NCBI RefSeq assembly: GCF_001571085.1
Contig: NZ_BCTC01000046.1
Span: forward strand, 1-48,174
DNA length: 48,174 bases
Source: Azohydromonas lata NBRC 102462
GTDB taxonomy: Bacteria > Pseudomonadota > Gammaproteobacteria > Burkholderiales > Burkholderiaceae_C
Direction of reading: 5' to 3'
The position numbers were made by a program, and so were the translations under genes. Shown here piece by piece: positions 7,490 to 14,613 of the stretch; the first letter of the stretch is position 1, and each line of letters starts with the position of its first letter. The notes under the pieces were generated by a model. The model ran no database searches. It was not told the DNA's origin and worked only from the letters and a program-made list of their open reading frames with translations.

Positions 7490-8446
7490 TCACTGGTTGG
7501 CGGCGCGGCGCACGCGCTCGGTGTAGGCGGCAAAGGTCTCGCCCTGGCCGTGGTCGAAGGCGTCCTGGTCCCAGCGGCCCAGGCCGAGCTCTGCGCCCTT
7601 GGCCTCGATGCCGCTGCGGGTGGCGGTCCAGGCGTTGGGGTCCGGCGGGGGCGCTGGCGCGAGGTCGATGCGCGCGGCATCGCCACGGCGGCGCTCAACG
7701 ACGGTCAGGGCCCACGGCCAGCTCTTGCCCTTGTCGGCGGCCTCGTTCACAACGGCCACGATCTCGGCCACGCCGGCGCCCTGGCCGAGCAGCGCATGCA
7801 GCCTGGAGTCGTTGGGCGTTGCACCCTCAAGGCCCACGTCCAGGGCCGCCCTGAAGACCTGCCCGGCGGGTGTCGGCGGGATGCCGTTGGCCTCCGGCGG
7901 GTCGGAGTTATCCACAGCTCCAGCGCGCGCATGCGCCCTATCGCTCTCTACTACCTTTCCTATAGAAGAAGAAGTAGAAGAAGAAGAGCCGTCACTTTGA
8001 CCTTCACCAATGCCCCCCTTTGGTGAAGGCTTGGATGCCCCACCAGAGCCCTCACCGAAGCGGCTGCCCTCGCCTCGAACGGTGCGGACATACTCGTCCT
8101 TCACCATGCGGCTTGAGTACCAGATCGGGCCCACCGTAGGCGGCACCAAAGTGACCGCGGGGCCGGCCTTACGGCCGCTACGCGGCGTGTAGATCAGCGG
8201 CGCGCATTCACCCTTGTCGCAGCCCTTGAGTACGCCCTTGTCGGCCAGCTCCTTGAGCAGCTTGATGGGTGCGCCGGCGGCGTTGGCGAGCTCGGCCATG
8301 GGGAAGCGGGCAACGCCGTACTCCTCGCTGTCGTGGAGCACGCAGAGCACGTCAATCCAGGCTCCACGAGCCGCGTGCGAGCAGCGGCGCAGCTTCGTGT
8401 CCTTGAGCCAGTCGCCGGGGTAGAACTGAAAGGATGGCCGGGTCAT
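7490..8446 (-). CDS. Phage replication protein, O-like initiator / DnaT-like
   Basis: 318 aa. The N-terminus FQFYPGDWLKDTKLRRCSHA and the winged-helix region up to about residue 80 are typical of phage replication proteins (lambda O or DUF1376-like) that bind the origin and recruit helicase. The middle (about 125-175) is a Ser/Gly-rich linker; this part of the gene, around 7,960-7,990, has an unusual AAGAAGAAG-like run. The C-terminal third is helical. The phage origin often lies inside such genes, but I cannot identify it here. Starts 33 bases after the fusion gene upstream. Confidence 0.78.
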   Translation of the reverse strand: MTRPSFQFYPGDWLKDTKLRRCSHAARGAWIDVLCVLHDSEEYGVARFPMAELANAAGAPIKLLKELADKGVLKGCDKGECAPLIYTPRSGRKAGPAVTLVPPTVGPIWYSSRMVKDEYVRTVRGEGSRFGEGSGGASKPSPKGGIGEGQSDGSSSSTSSSIGKVVESDRAHARAGAVDNSDPPEANGIPPTPAGQVFRAALDVGLEGATPNDSRLHALLGQGAGVAEIVAVVNEAADKGKSWPWALTVVERRRGDAARIDLAPAPPPDPNAWTATRSGIEAKGAELGLGRWDQDAFDHGQGETFAAYTERVRRAANQ

Positions 8447-8479
8447 GGCGGGTACTGCTTGGTGCGGCTTCGCCAGGAC

Positions 8480-10357
8480 TCAGGCCGCAAAGGCTCCGAG
8501 CGCGAACATGTCCGGCTGCTCGGCGCCGTTCTGGTAGACGATGGCCGGCAGCACCGTGTCGGCCGTGGGCTCGTCGCCCTCCCAGCCATCGGGCCACGTG
8601 CCGGCGGCGATCAGCGCGCGAATGCGCGCCTCTTCCTCGGCGTCGATGAGGTTGATCTCGGGCCGGCGCTGCGCCCGCGCTGCGGCGTTGCAAGCGGCCT
8701 GGATGGCCAGCACGCGCTCCAGCGCCATGCCGCGGGCCTCAAGCGTCAGCGGGCCCATGCGCTGCGGGTTCTTGGCGATAGAGCCGTCCTTGAGCCGCTC
8801 AGCACCAGCCTTCTTCAGCCGGTGCTGGGGCTCGCGCAGTTCGCGCCACAGCGGCTTGAGGCCACGCAGTGGCGCGAGGTATGCCCAGTGCGGCAGGGCC
8901 AGCACCGTTTCCAGCGCCTTCTCTTCCTGGGCCAGCGGGCAACCAATGCAGCCGGTGCGCGCGTTGATCTCCTCGGCCTCGTCGCCGCCGTAGGCGTCGG
9001 CAATGGCAGCTGTGCTCCAGTCGCCGAACTCGGCCGTGGGCGCCCAGTGCTTGAGCCACTCCCACACGTGGCACACGCGCCAGTGCAGCAGCGGTGCCAG
9101 CGTGGCGATGCGGCCGCGCAGGCCCCTGGCATTTGGCAGCACCTGCTGGTACCAGCCCTGGCCGCATTCAGCGCCATCCTTGCTGCAGCTCATCTCGATG
9201 CGCCGGTCGCGGATGGCGCTCTCACCCTGGCGCACGCCGGTGATCATGAGGATCTGGCCGTCGAGCTGGTCCAGGCGGTCACGCAGCGCCTGTTCCATCG
9301 GGTCGATCTTGATCTGCCGCGTGCACCAACGCAGCGTGTTGTTGTTGGGTGGCGGCACGCCGCGGCCCAGGATGTAGACCATGAACCGCTTGTCCAGCGG
9401 GGCGCGCACGACGTCGATGCGGATGCCGCGCTCGCGCAGCTCGTCCATGATTTGTTCGGCGGCGATGGCCAGCGGCGGCAGCTCGTAGCCGTCATCGCTG
9501 AAGCCCAGGTCAGAAGGCCTCTGCACGAACAGGCCCCAGCTCGCCACCCACAGCCAGAACTCGCGCTCCTTGTGGGGATGGATCGTGAGTTGGTCGGCCT
9601 TCTCGCTGTTGCGCTTGAAGAACCTGGTCTTCGCCTGGCCAACGTCCATCACGCCCAGGAAAGCGCTGTAGGCCAGCAGCTCGATGTAGTCGTTCGGGCT
9701 GGGTGTGGCCGTGGCCACGAAGCGATACGGCACGGCGCCGCCGCGCACGCGACTGCTGAGGTGGTCGCGCCGGTCGTCGCCGGCGAAGAGCGCCATGAAT
9801 TCGCGGAACGTCTTGGTGCCGCCGAAGCCGCGCAGGCACGCCGCCTCGTCCAGGCTGGCCACGGTGAACAGTCGCGGGTCCAGCTTGCCATCGCGCACCG
9901 TCTCGTAGTTCGTGAGGTACAGGCCTTGCGAGCCCGCCTCCTCGATGCCGCGGATGAAACGCGGCTGTTGCAGCCGCTCGGGTCGGCCTTCCTGCCATCG
10001 CCTGAGCTCCTGGCGCTGCTCGTCGGTGATGCTCGGGTCCTCGCCGGTGTTGAGCATGTGCGCGGCGTTGAGGAACTCCTGGCGCACGCCGAGCGGCAAC
10101 GTGATGAGCCCGCGGCCGCCGGCGTGCACCAGCGTCAAGCGCACCGCCTCAAGCTGGATTGGCGTCTTGCCCAGGCCGAAGGCGGCGAAGCACGCGCGCC
10201 GTCCGCCGGCCACCATCCAGCACACGATGGCGCGCTGGTGGGGCTTGAGCAGCGGGTTGACCTCGCTCGGATCAACCTCGAAGCCGGAGGCCTCGGCAAG
10301 CTGGACCTTGGCGCGCAAGAACGCGTCGTAGTCCACCGCGGGCGCCGCCGCTTCCAT
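8480..10357 (-). CDS. Fusion: truncated SNF2/DEAD-type helicase plus PAPS-reductase/DndC-like domain
   Basis: 625 aa, one open frame. Residues 1 to about 296 are the N-terminal helicase half: FGLGKT (60-65) as motif I, LDEA (169-172) as motif II, ATATPSPND (216-223) as motif III, then WLWVASWGLFVQRPSDLGF. This phage family normally continues with a helicase C-terminal domain, which is absent. At about 296-299 (bases 9465-9472) the sequence changes to a PAPS-reductase/DndC-type domain: GRGVPPPNNNTLRWCT, GVRQGES, RTGCIGCPLAQEE, with candidate cluster cysteines C345, C470 and C473. Its N-terminal PP-loop (SGGxDS) is missing. Neither half is complete, which points to an in-frame deletion between two adjacent genes. 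An engineered-looking natural fusion or an assembly join are the alternatives. Start ATG overlaps the small upstream gene (ATGA). Confidence 0.85.
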   Translation of the reverse strand: MEAAAPAVDYDAFLRAKVQLAEASGFEVDPSEVNPLLKPHQRAIVCWMVAGGRRACFAAFGLGKTPIQLEAVRLTLVHAGGRGLITLPLGVRQEFLNAAHMLNTGEDPSITDEQRQELRRWQEGRPERLQQPRFIRGIEEAGSQGLYLTNYETVRDGKLDPRLFTVASLDEAACLRGFGGTKTFREFMALFAGDDRRDHLSSRVRGGAVPYRFVATATPSPNDYIELLAYSAFLGVMDVGQAKTRFFKRNSEKADQLTIHPHKEREFWLWVASWGLFVQRPSDLGFSDDGYELPPLAIAAEQIMDELRERGIRIDVVRAPLDKRFMVYILGRGVPPPNNNTLRWCTRQIKIDPMEQALRDRLDQLDGQILMITGVRQGESAIRDRRIEMSCSKDGAECGQGWYQQVLPNARGLRGRIATLAPLLHWRVCHVWEWLKHWAPTAEFGDWSTAAIADAYGGDEAEEINARTGCIGCPLAQEEKALETVLALPHWAYLAPLRGLKPLWRELREPQHRLKKAGAERLKDGSIAKNPQRMGPLTLEARGMALERVLAIQAACNAAARAQRRPEINLIDAEEEARIRALIAAGTWPDGWEGDEPTADTVLPAIVYQNGAEQPDMFALGAFAA

Positions 10358-10524
10358 CAAATCGCCTCCCCGCAAGCCGCCAGGAACTGGCGCCGCAGCG
10401 TCACTTTGTCCCCGTCATCCTCGTACTGCAGGATCAGGTTCAAGTCGTTCCACGCGTGCCCCACCACGCGCGCGATGCGACCGGAGGGCAGGCGCCAGAC
10501 GGTGCCGAGAGCCATTGCGTCCAT
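10357..10524 (-). CDS. Small phage protein
   Basis: 55 aa (ALGTVWRLPSGRIARVVGHA...), a compact strand-rich fold. ATG at 10,524; stop overlaps the ATG of the fusion gene by 4 bases, as expected for a coupled gene. No family recognised. Confidence 0.6.
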   Translation of the reverse strand: MDAMALGTVWRLPSGRIARVVGHAWNDLNLILQYEDDGDKVTLRRQFLAACGEAI

Positions 10525-10554
10525 GAAATCCCCTGTGGCTGTGGAGAAAAACGA

Positions 10555-10938
10555 TCAGGCAGCGCTGCGCTTGGCCTGCCAGTCGCGGGTGAAGAAGCCG
10601 GTGAAGGTGGTGCCAGGCGCAACCTGGGTGCGCGGGTCGTAGCCGGCGGCCAGTCCACGCGCGGGGCATGCCGTGAACTTCGGTTTGCTCGCGGGCGCCG
10701 CAGCGGTGCTGGGCGCACCGCGCAAGACGTGGTCGCAGCCGGCACACACCCGCCCCAAATGCAGCCAGCGGCGGGCGCCTTCCGTGGTCTGGCGTGTCAT
10801 GCAGCGCGCGCAGTTGAAGGTGCGGCTCCCTCGTTGGTGTGATCCAGGCGAGGGTTGTGACCCGGGGAGTGCGGGCTCAGGATTCAAGGCTGTGGACACG
10901 TCAAAAGCTCCTGCGGCATCAAGCGAAAAAGCGCGCAT
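10555..10938 (-). CDS. Phage protein with zinc-ribbon-like cysteines
   Basis: About 127 aa. A CARC...CAGC pair (CARCMTRQ... GRVCAGCDH) in the middle suggests a zinc ribbon; the C-terminal YDPRTQVAPGTTFTGFFTRD looks like a small conserved tail. ATG at 10,938, overlapping the upstream gene by 20 bases. Confidence 0.6.
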   Translation of the reverse strand: MRAFSLDAAGAFDVSTALNPEPALPGSQPSPGSHQRGSRTFNCARCMTRQTTEGARRWLHLGRVCAGCDHVLRGAPSTAAAPASKPKFTACPARGLAAGYDPRTQVAPGTTFTGFFTRDWQAKRSAA

Positions 10939-11236
10939 CACCAATGCCTTTTTTGGGCGTGAAGTCCTGCGCGAGGCGACGAGTGGTGTCGGCGGCGACG
11001 TTGATGAGCCGCTCGAAGAAGCTGGTGATGCGGTTGCGCGGGATGGTCAGCTGCTGCGACTTGGCGCGGGCCTCGCGTTGGGCTTTGAGCTGGGCGTCCA
11101 TGCGCGCACGCAGAAATTCGCAATGCAGGCGGATGACTTCGGTCTGAGCTTCGAACTCGCGCCGCTCTTGCAGCCGGGCCGCGCGCTCAGCGAGCCGGGT
11201 CTTGTAGGCGGGCGCGGGGCGTGCGCCGCGTTTCAC
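10919..11236 (-). CDS. Hypothetical phage coiled-coil protein
   Basis: 105 aa, highly charged and helical (RLAERAARLQERREFEAQTE, then LRARMDAQLKAQREARAKSQ). ATG at 11,236 overlaps the stop of the YdaS-like gene by 4 bases. Function unknown. Confidence 0.65.
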   Translation of the reverse strand: MKRGARPAPAYKTRLAERAARLQERREFEAQTEVIRLHCEFLRARMDAQLKAQREARAKSQQLTIPRNRITSFFERLINVAADTTRRLAQDFTPKKGIGDARFFA

Positions 11237-11523
11237 GGGTTACACCCTTCAGTGGGGCTAGGTACACCGTCTGCTGCAGTCTTTTCGACCAACTCCGGCC
11301 AAAAGCGATGCCAATCACTACGCAATTCGGGCCGCGTAACCCGGCCCCCCGATTCCTTTTCCACGAGGACGGCCAGCTCGGGCGAGCACGGCTTGTAGCC
11401 ATACATGACGTTCTTCAAATGCCCGAGGCTCGTCTCGCACCGCTTGGCGAAAGCGGCGCGGATTTCGTCGTCCGGCATGCTGTTGACGAAAGCGAGGAGA
11501 GTGCGGATAGGGCGGTGTGCCAT
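11233..11523 (-). CDS. YdaS/Cro-like phage DNA-binding regulator
   Basis: 96 aa, first gene of the leftward early operon and divergent from the repressor. DDEIRAAFAKRCETSLGHLK, VMYGYKPCSPELAVLVEKES and TRPELRSDWHRFWPEL give the HTH plus the R-P-(D/E)L-R-x-DW tail typical of YdaS-like Cro-family proteins. Its place opposite the repressor argues for a Cro-type role, turning the lysogenic promoter off. ATG at 11,523; a palindromic operator (11,535-11,552) lies just 12 bases upstream of this start. Confidence 0.82.
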   Translation of the reverse strand: MAHRPIRTLLAFVNSMPDDEIRAAFAKRCETSLGHLKNVMYGYKPCSPELAVLVEKESGGRVTRPELRSDWHRFWPELVEKTAADGVPSPTEGCNP

Positions 11524-11534
11524 GGACGCGCAGC

Positions 11535-11552
11535 TTACACCGCGCAGTGTAA
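11535..11552. promoter_or_regulatory. Phage operator, repressor/Cro switch
   Basis: TTACACCGCGCAGTGTAA: arms TTACAC/GTGTAA with one mismatch in the six-base centre. It lies between the divergent YdaS-like and repressor genes, and the same element recurs at 13,098-13,115 and 13,123-13,140 in front of the rightward operon. Confidence 0.72.
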
Positions 11553-11590
11553 TGAACGCAAGGACGATGAGCACCATTCGGTGTGTCATG

Positions 11591-11611
11591 TCACGTCCAC
11601 TGCGGACGTGA
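11591..11611. promoter_or_regulatory. Perfect inverted repeat over the repressor start codon
   Basis: Arms TCACGTCC (11,591-11,598) and GGACGTGA (11,604-11,611) with a 5-base loop ACTGC. The right arm contains the GTG start (11,608) of the repressor. It may be a second operator class or an mRNA hairpin hiding the start. Confidence 0.55.
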
Positions 11612-12087
11612 GCGACGAACGCCTGATCCGCCTGGAAAACCTGCGCCGCGTGTGCGCGGAGCGCAAGCTCGGGCCAAAGGAGTTGGCCGAGAACTACCAC
11701 GGCCGATACACCTATTGGCGAGACCTGCTCAAGGGGGTCAAGCCTTTTGGAGAAAAGGCCGCGCGCAAGATCGAGGGGGTGATGGGTCTGCCAGACCGGT
11801 GGCTGGACACACCTCACGTGGCGGGAGGATCGGCCCTACCTGAAGAGGTTGCCGCAGGCCCGCCTCAGCCCGTTTCGGACGGCTGGAAGCGCTGGCGCAC
11901 CGCGGCGAACGTCCTTGCAGAGCATTGCTCCAAGCTGAGGATCACCATGGAGCCCGAGATGTTCCTGCTCCTGGTGGATGCCACCATGGAGAGCCTGAAT
12001 GAGAAGACCAGCGAGCGCGAGGCCGCGGCAATCTTCGACCGCTGGTGGCCGCTGATCCAGCGCGGCTCCGGGCACATCAAACGCTGA
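11608..12087 (+). CDS. Phage repressor (CI-like), HTH without peptidase domain
   Basis: 159 aa from GTG 11,608; no better in-frame start lies before the divergent operator. Residues 5-50 hold a lambda-repressor-type HTH (LRRVCAERKLGPKELAENYH then YWRDLLKG and KPFGEKAARKIE), ending with LPDRWLD as in Burkholderiales prophage repressors. The C-terminus (about 105-155) is a helical, conserved tail (MEPEMFLLLVDATMESLNEK). There is no S24/LexA-like autoproteolysis domain, so RecA-stimulated self-cleavage is unlikely and induction would need another route; see the LexA-box gene just downstream. Confidence 0.82.
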   Translation: MSDERLIRLENLRRVCAERKLGPKELAENYHGRYTYWRDLLKGVKPFGEKAARKIEGVMGLPDRWLDTPHVAGGSALPEEVAAGPPQPVSDGWKRWRTAANVLAEHCSKLRITMEPEMFLLLVDATMESLNEKTSEREAAAIFDRWWPLIQRGSGHIKR

Positions 12088-12148
12088 CCACGCACCAGCC
12101 TGGCGCATCCCACAACACCGCTATGCTTGATGGACACCAAGCAGTGAT

Positions 12149-12177
12149 TTGATTTAGAAAGTCACTGTATGTTCATA
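12149..12177 (+). promoter_or_regulatory. Candidate promoter of the LexA-box gene
   Basis: -35 TTGATT (12,149-12,154), 17-base spacer, -10 TTCATA (12,172-12,177). The -10 falls inside the LexA box, the arrangement expected for SOS control. Confidence 0.5.
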
Positions 12178-12180
12178 CAG
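12165..12180. promoter_or_regulatory. LexA (SOS) box
   Basis: CTGTATGTTCATACAG: CTGT-N8-ACAG with perfect 7-base arms (CTGTATG/CATACAG). This agrees with the LexA consensus of beta- and gammaproteobacteria. It lies 17 bases before the start of the gene at 12,198. Confidence 0.82.
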
Positions 12181-12197
12181 CATCCAAAGGGGTCGGG

Positions 12198-12392
12198 ATG
12201 GGGAACACGGAGGAGCGCGAGGTGCACAGTGCCACGGAGGAACTGCTGCGGCGACTGGCGGCCAGGACGACCGAGGAGCGCGAACAGCAGCCGGGCACGA
12301 CCGTGGTCTATGTGCTGGGCAACCACAACGTCATCTACTGCAACGGCGGAGCCGGGTGCCCTGTCCGTGCGCACCAAGACCACAAAGGGTGA
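12198..12392 (+). CDS. Small LexA-controlled phage protein, candidate antirepressor
   Basis: 64 aa (N-terminal TEEREVHSATEELLRRLAAR, C-terminal NHNVIYCNGGAGCPV with two cysteines). Not recognised as a known family. It lies between the repressor and the immunity gene and has a LexA box over its likely promoter, so it should be expressed upon DNA damage. By analogy with Tum of phage 186 and LexA-controlled Gifsy antirepressors it may inactivate the repressor, which lacks its own cleavage domain. This function is inference only. Confidence 0.6.
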   Translation: MGNTEEREVHSATEELLRRLAARTTEEREQQPGTTVVYVLGNHNVIYCNGGAGCPVRAHQDHKG

Positions 12393-12427
12393 TGGCGGAC
12401 GCGCGCCGCAAGGCATAGGCACAAAAA

Positions 12428-12445
12428 AGCCCGCGTGAGCGGGCT
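12428..12445 (-). terminator. Intrinsic terminator of the immunity gene
   Basis: AGCCCGC-GTGA-GCGGGCT hairpin preceded on the + strand by A6 (12,423-12,428), which is a U tract for leftward transcripts. Ends the gene at 12,467-12,970. Confidence 0.8.
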
Positions 12446-12466
12446 GCCTGGGAAGCGTCGGTTGCC

Positions 12467-12970
12467 CTACGCCGTCAGCACGCTCCCGCAGTGCTTGCAC
12501 TTGATCGCCTCCACGCGCACTTCCTCGGCGCAATACGGGCACAGCTTCATGCCTTCGGCGACTTGGCGAGTCGGCGCAGCAGATGGTGCCGCGGCTGACG
12601 GCGGCTCGGTGAAGCGCGTGGGCGCCGGAGGCGCGCTGGCTTCTGCCCGCAGCCGGGCCAGCTCTTCGGCGCTGGCGCCGGCGTTGTCGGCGTCACGTCC
12701 AGGCTTGTCGCTGGTGTTGCTGGTGCTGGCCCACACCAGCGCACCAACCCACCCCAGAAAGGTCCAGCCCAGCAGCAGGTTGACCACACCGATGGCGACC
12801 CGGTTGCGGTGCCTACGCTGCAGCGCCAGCGCCGTGGGCGACATGTAGAGCGCCAAGGCTGCGACGAAGAACACGATGGCCATCAGCCGGGCTGTCTCGT
12901 TGTTGCCCTGACCAACCAACCACGAAAACAAGGTGAGCAGCGCAAGTGCTGCGATACCCAGGTATGCCAT
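12467..12970 (-). CDS. Superinfection immunity-like membrane protein with zinc ribbon
   Basis: About 167 aa. Two or three N-terminal membrane helices (YLGIAALALLTLFSWLVG, MAIVFFVAALALYM) are followed by the superinfection immunity core (RHRNRVAIGVVNLLLGWTFL then GWVGALVWA, resembling the T4 Imm-type domain). A disordered linker leads to a C-terminal zinc ribbon with CPYC and CKHC. Immunity proteins of this family block DNA entry of related phages at the inner membrane. ATG at 12,970 has GGAGGGG 7 bases upstream. It is transcribed alone, opposite to the SOS gene, and is likely expressed in the lysogen. Confidence 0.78.
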   Translation of the reverse strand: MAYLGIAALALLTLFSWLVGQGNNETARLMAIVFFVAALALYMSPTALALQRRHRNRVAIGVVNLLLGWTFLGWVGALVWASTSNTSDKPGRDADNAGASAEELARLRAEASAPPAPTRFTEPPSAAAPSAAPTRQVAEGMKLCPYCAEEVRVEAIKCKHCGSVLTA

Positions 12971-13097
12971 CGCCCCTCCCGACAACTGAATGCACTCAGG
13001 TTACGGGAAAGCGATGTGCGAACCGAGAACTGTCGCAGGCCCGCATCAGGCCTTCGCGGCGTCATCAGCCAGTACGTAATGGCTTAAGTATTCGCTC

Positions 13098-13140
13098 TTA
13101 CACCGCGCGGTGTTGCAGTTCAGGGCACCGTGCGGTGTAA
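13098..13140. promoter_or_regulatory. Tandem operators of the rightward operon
   Basis: Site 1 (13,098-13,115) TTACACCGCGCGGTGTTG and site 2 (13,123-13,140) GGGCACCGTGCGGTGTAA, 25 bases apart, both matching the operator at 11,535. Site 2 covers the -10 of the candidate promoter and site 1 its -35, so the repressor or Cro-like protein should block the operon. Confidence 0.72.
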
Positions 13141-13141
13141 T
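13112..13141 (+). promoter_or_regulatory. Candidate promoter of the rightward phage operon
   Basis: -35 TTGCAG (13,112-13,117), 18-base spacer, -10 TGTAAT (13,136-13,141), overlapped by both operators. The first gene starts at 13,180 after GGAGG. Confidence 0.6.
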
Positions 13142-13179
13142 ACCTCCAACGCCTCACCACGAGGCAGCGGAGGCAGCAG

Positions 13180-13734
13180 ATGTCCCAGCGAGCGCAGCAG
13201 ATCAAGGACCGAGCCGCACAGGCTGGTCACCGCGCCGAAGCCGATGAGCCGCGGCAGCACAACGGCCACAGCGCCGAGATCGCCCGCCACCGCGCCCGCG
13301 CCGAGTACCTGGCTGCCGCCGTGGACACCCTCTGCCGCGAAGCCGAGTTCGCCGCCGACATGCGCAAGCCCCGCCCGGCCGCCGGCAACCGCGTCTGCCT
13401 CGCCGCCTTCGGTGCCGTGCCCGTGGCTCTGGAGTACGAGCTCGGCAGCGACGACAACGAGCCGGTGGCGCTGCTGCTGAACGTCTGGATCGAAGGCCGC
13501 GTCAACAGCGCCGACGACAACGATCTGTTTACCCCGCAACTTGTTGCGCGCTGGAACCTCGTGGTGCAGGCCGATTACGAGCACCACCTCAGCGAGATGG
13601 CACGCGACGCGCTGGAGCTGGCGGCACAGAACGCGCACGCGGCGAGCCTGGAGCCCTGCCCTTTGTCTGCGGCTGTTGCCGAAGACCAGTTCATCGCCCA
13701 GCGCGATGCGGCCAGCTACCAGAGGGCTGCGTGA
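13180..13734 (+). CDS. Hypothetical phage protein
   Basis: 184 aa, first gene of the rightward operon, with GGAGG 9-12 bases before ATG. N-terminal half is helical and basic (HRARAEYLAAAVDTLCREAE); the centre carries a strand-rich segment (GAVPVALEYELGSDDNEPVA). No family recognised. Confidence 0.7.
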   Translation: MSQRAQQIKDRAAQAGHRAEADEPRQHNGHSAEIARHRARAEYLAAAVDTLCREAEFAADMRKPRPAAGNRVCLAAFGAVPVALEYELGSDDNEPVALLLNVWIEGRVNSADDNDLFTPQLVARWNLVVQADYEHHLSEMARDALELAAQNAHAASLEPCPLSAAVAEDQFIAQRDAASYQRAA

Positions 13735-14075
13735 TGGATGCCTCCACCACCTTTGGTCCGCTGGAAGCTGTGGGTCAGTACGTTCGCACGCCCAGGCTGT
13801 CGGATGGCAGCGGCGGCTTCATGGTTGCCGACTGCGGAGTGGCGAGCCCGAAAAACCAGGAGTACGCGCGGCTTTTTGCGGGCGCACCGACGCTGCTGGG
13901 CGCGCTGCGCACGGCCGTTGACGCGGCGCCGCACGAAGATGGTTGCGGCTGGTGGGGTTGGCCAGCCAGTTCGCTCAGCACACCCGAAGGCCGCGCCATG
14001 GCCGACGCCGACTGCGACTGCTGGAAGCGCGATGCCAGCGCCGCCATCGCTGCAGCAACCGGGAGTGCCACATGA
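13734..14075 (+). CDS. Hypothetical phage protein
   Basis: 113 aa. ARLFAGAPTLLGALRTAVDA is a motif found in many small phage proteins of unknown role; a Trp/Cys-rich loop follows (DGCGWWGWPASS, DCDCWKRD). Start shares a base with the upstream stop. Confidence 0.65.
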   Translation: MDASTTFGPLEAVGQYVRTPRLSDGSGGFMVADCGVASPKNQEYARLFAGAPTLLGALRTAVDAAPHEDGCGWWGWPASSLSTPEGRAMADADCDCWKRDASAAIAAATGSAT

Positions 14076-14371
14076 ACGCCATGACCCACCAGGTCGCCAT
14101 CAAGTGGCTGGAGCACGCCGGCCAACAGGCCCCGCTGTGGCTCATCGCCCAGCACGAGAGCGAGTGCTGCACGCAGGTCCAGCCCGGCGAGCAGTGCGAG
14201 CACAAGGCCCGCTGCAGCCAGCGCGAGCGCTGCCAGGCCGTTGAAGTCGTTCGCTTCGCGGCGCTGCACCGCGGCAACGAGCTGGCGCCTGAAGCCGCGC
14301 AGCACGTCATCGGCGGCCGCTTGGCCGTGATCCGAACCGACACCTTCATCACGAGCGAGGTCCGGCAGTGA
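14072..14371 (+). CDS. Hypothetical cysteine-containing phage protein
   Basis: 99 aa. Five cysteines in the middle (ESECC, QCEHKARCSQRERC) resemble the cysteine segment of the next gene (CSQCEHKCRTPSPYC), which suggests related metal-binding parts. ATGA overlap at both ends. Confidence 0.6.
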   Translation: MNAMTHQVAIKWLEHAGQQAPLWLIAQHESECCTQVQPGEQCEHKARCSQRERCQAVEVVRFAALHRGNELAPEAAQHVIGGRLAVIRTDTFITSEVRQ

Positions 14372-14613
14372 ACACCACCCAGCACCTCATGTACCGCCGC
14401 GCCCGTCCCGAAGACGCCAACGCCGTGGACGCGCTCGAAGCGCAGTTGCAGGAGCAACTCAAGCGCTGCAGCCAGTGCGAGCACAAGTGCCGCACGCCCT
14501 CGCCCTACTGCGGCGGCGGCGTGTCCATGGGTGAGCTGATGGCCGCGTGCCTGCCCGGGCTGGTTCCGATCCTGGTCGTGGCCGCTGCCGCCGCGCTGGC
14601 CCGGCTGCTGTGA
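14368..14613 (+). CDS. Small phage protein, cysteine cluster plus membrane helix
   Basis: 81 aa from GTG. CSQCEHKCRTPSPYC in the middle, then one hydrophobic C-terminal helix (LVPILVVAAAAALARLL). Function unknown. Confidence 0.6.
   Translation: MNTTQHLMYRRARPEDANAVDALEAQLQEQLKRCSQCEHKCRTPSPYCGGGVSMGELMAACLPGLVPILVVAAAAALARLL

Noticed and set aside
6674-8026. A 450-codon rightward frame over the HNH and replication genes
   Set aside because: Antisense shadow covering several well-supported leftward genes.
8333-10642. A 769-codon rightward frame over the helicase fusion gene
   Set aside because: Shadow of the opposite strand; no motifs, no start signal, and it runs against the operon.
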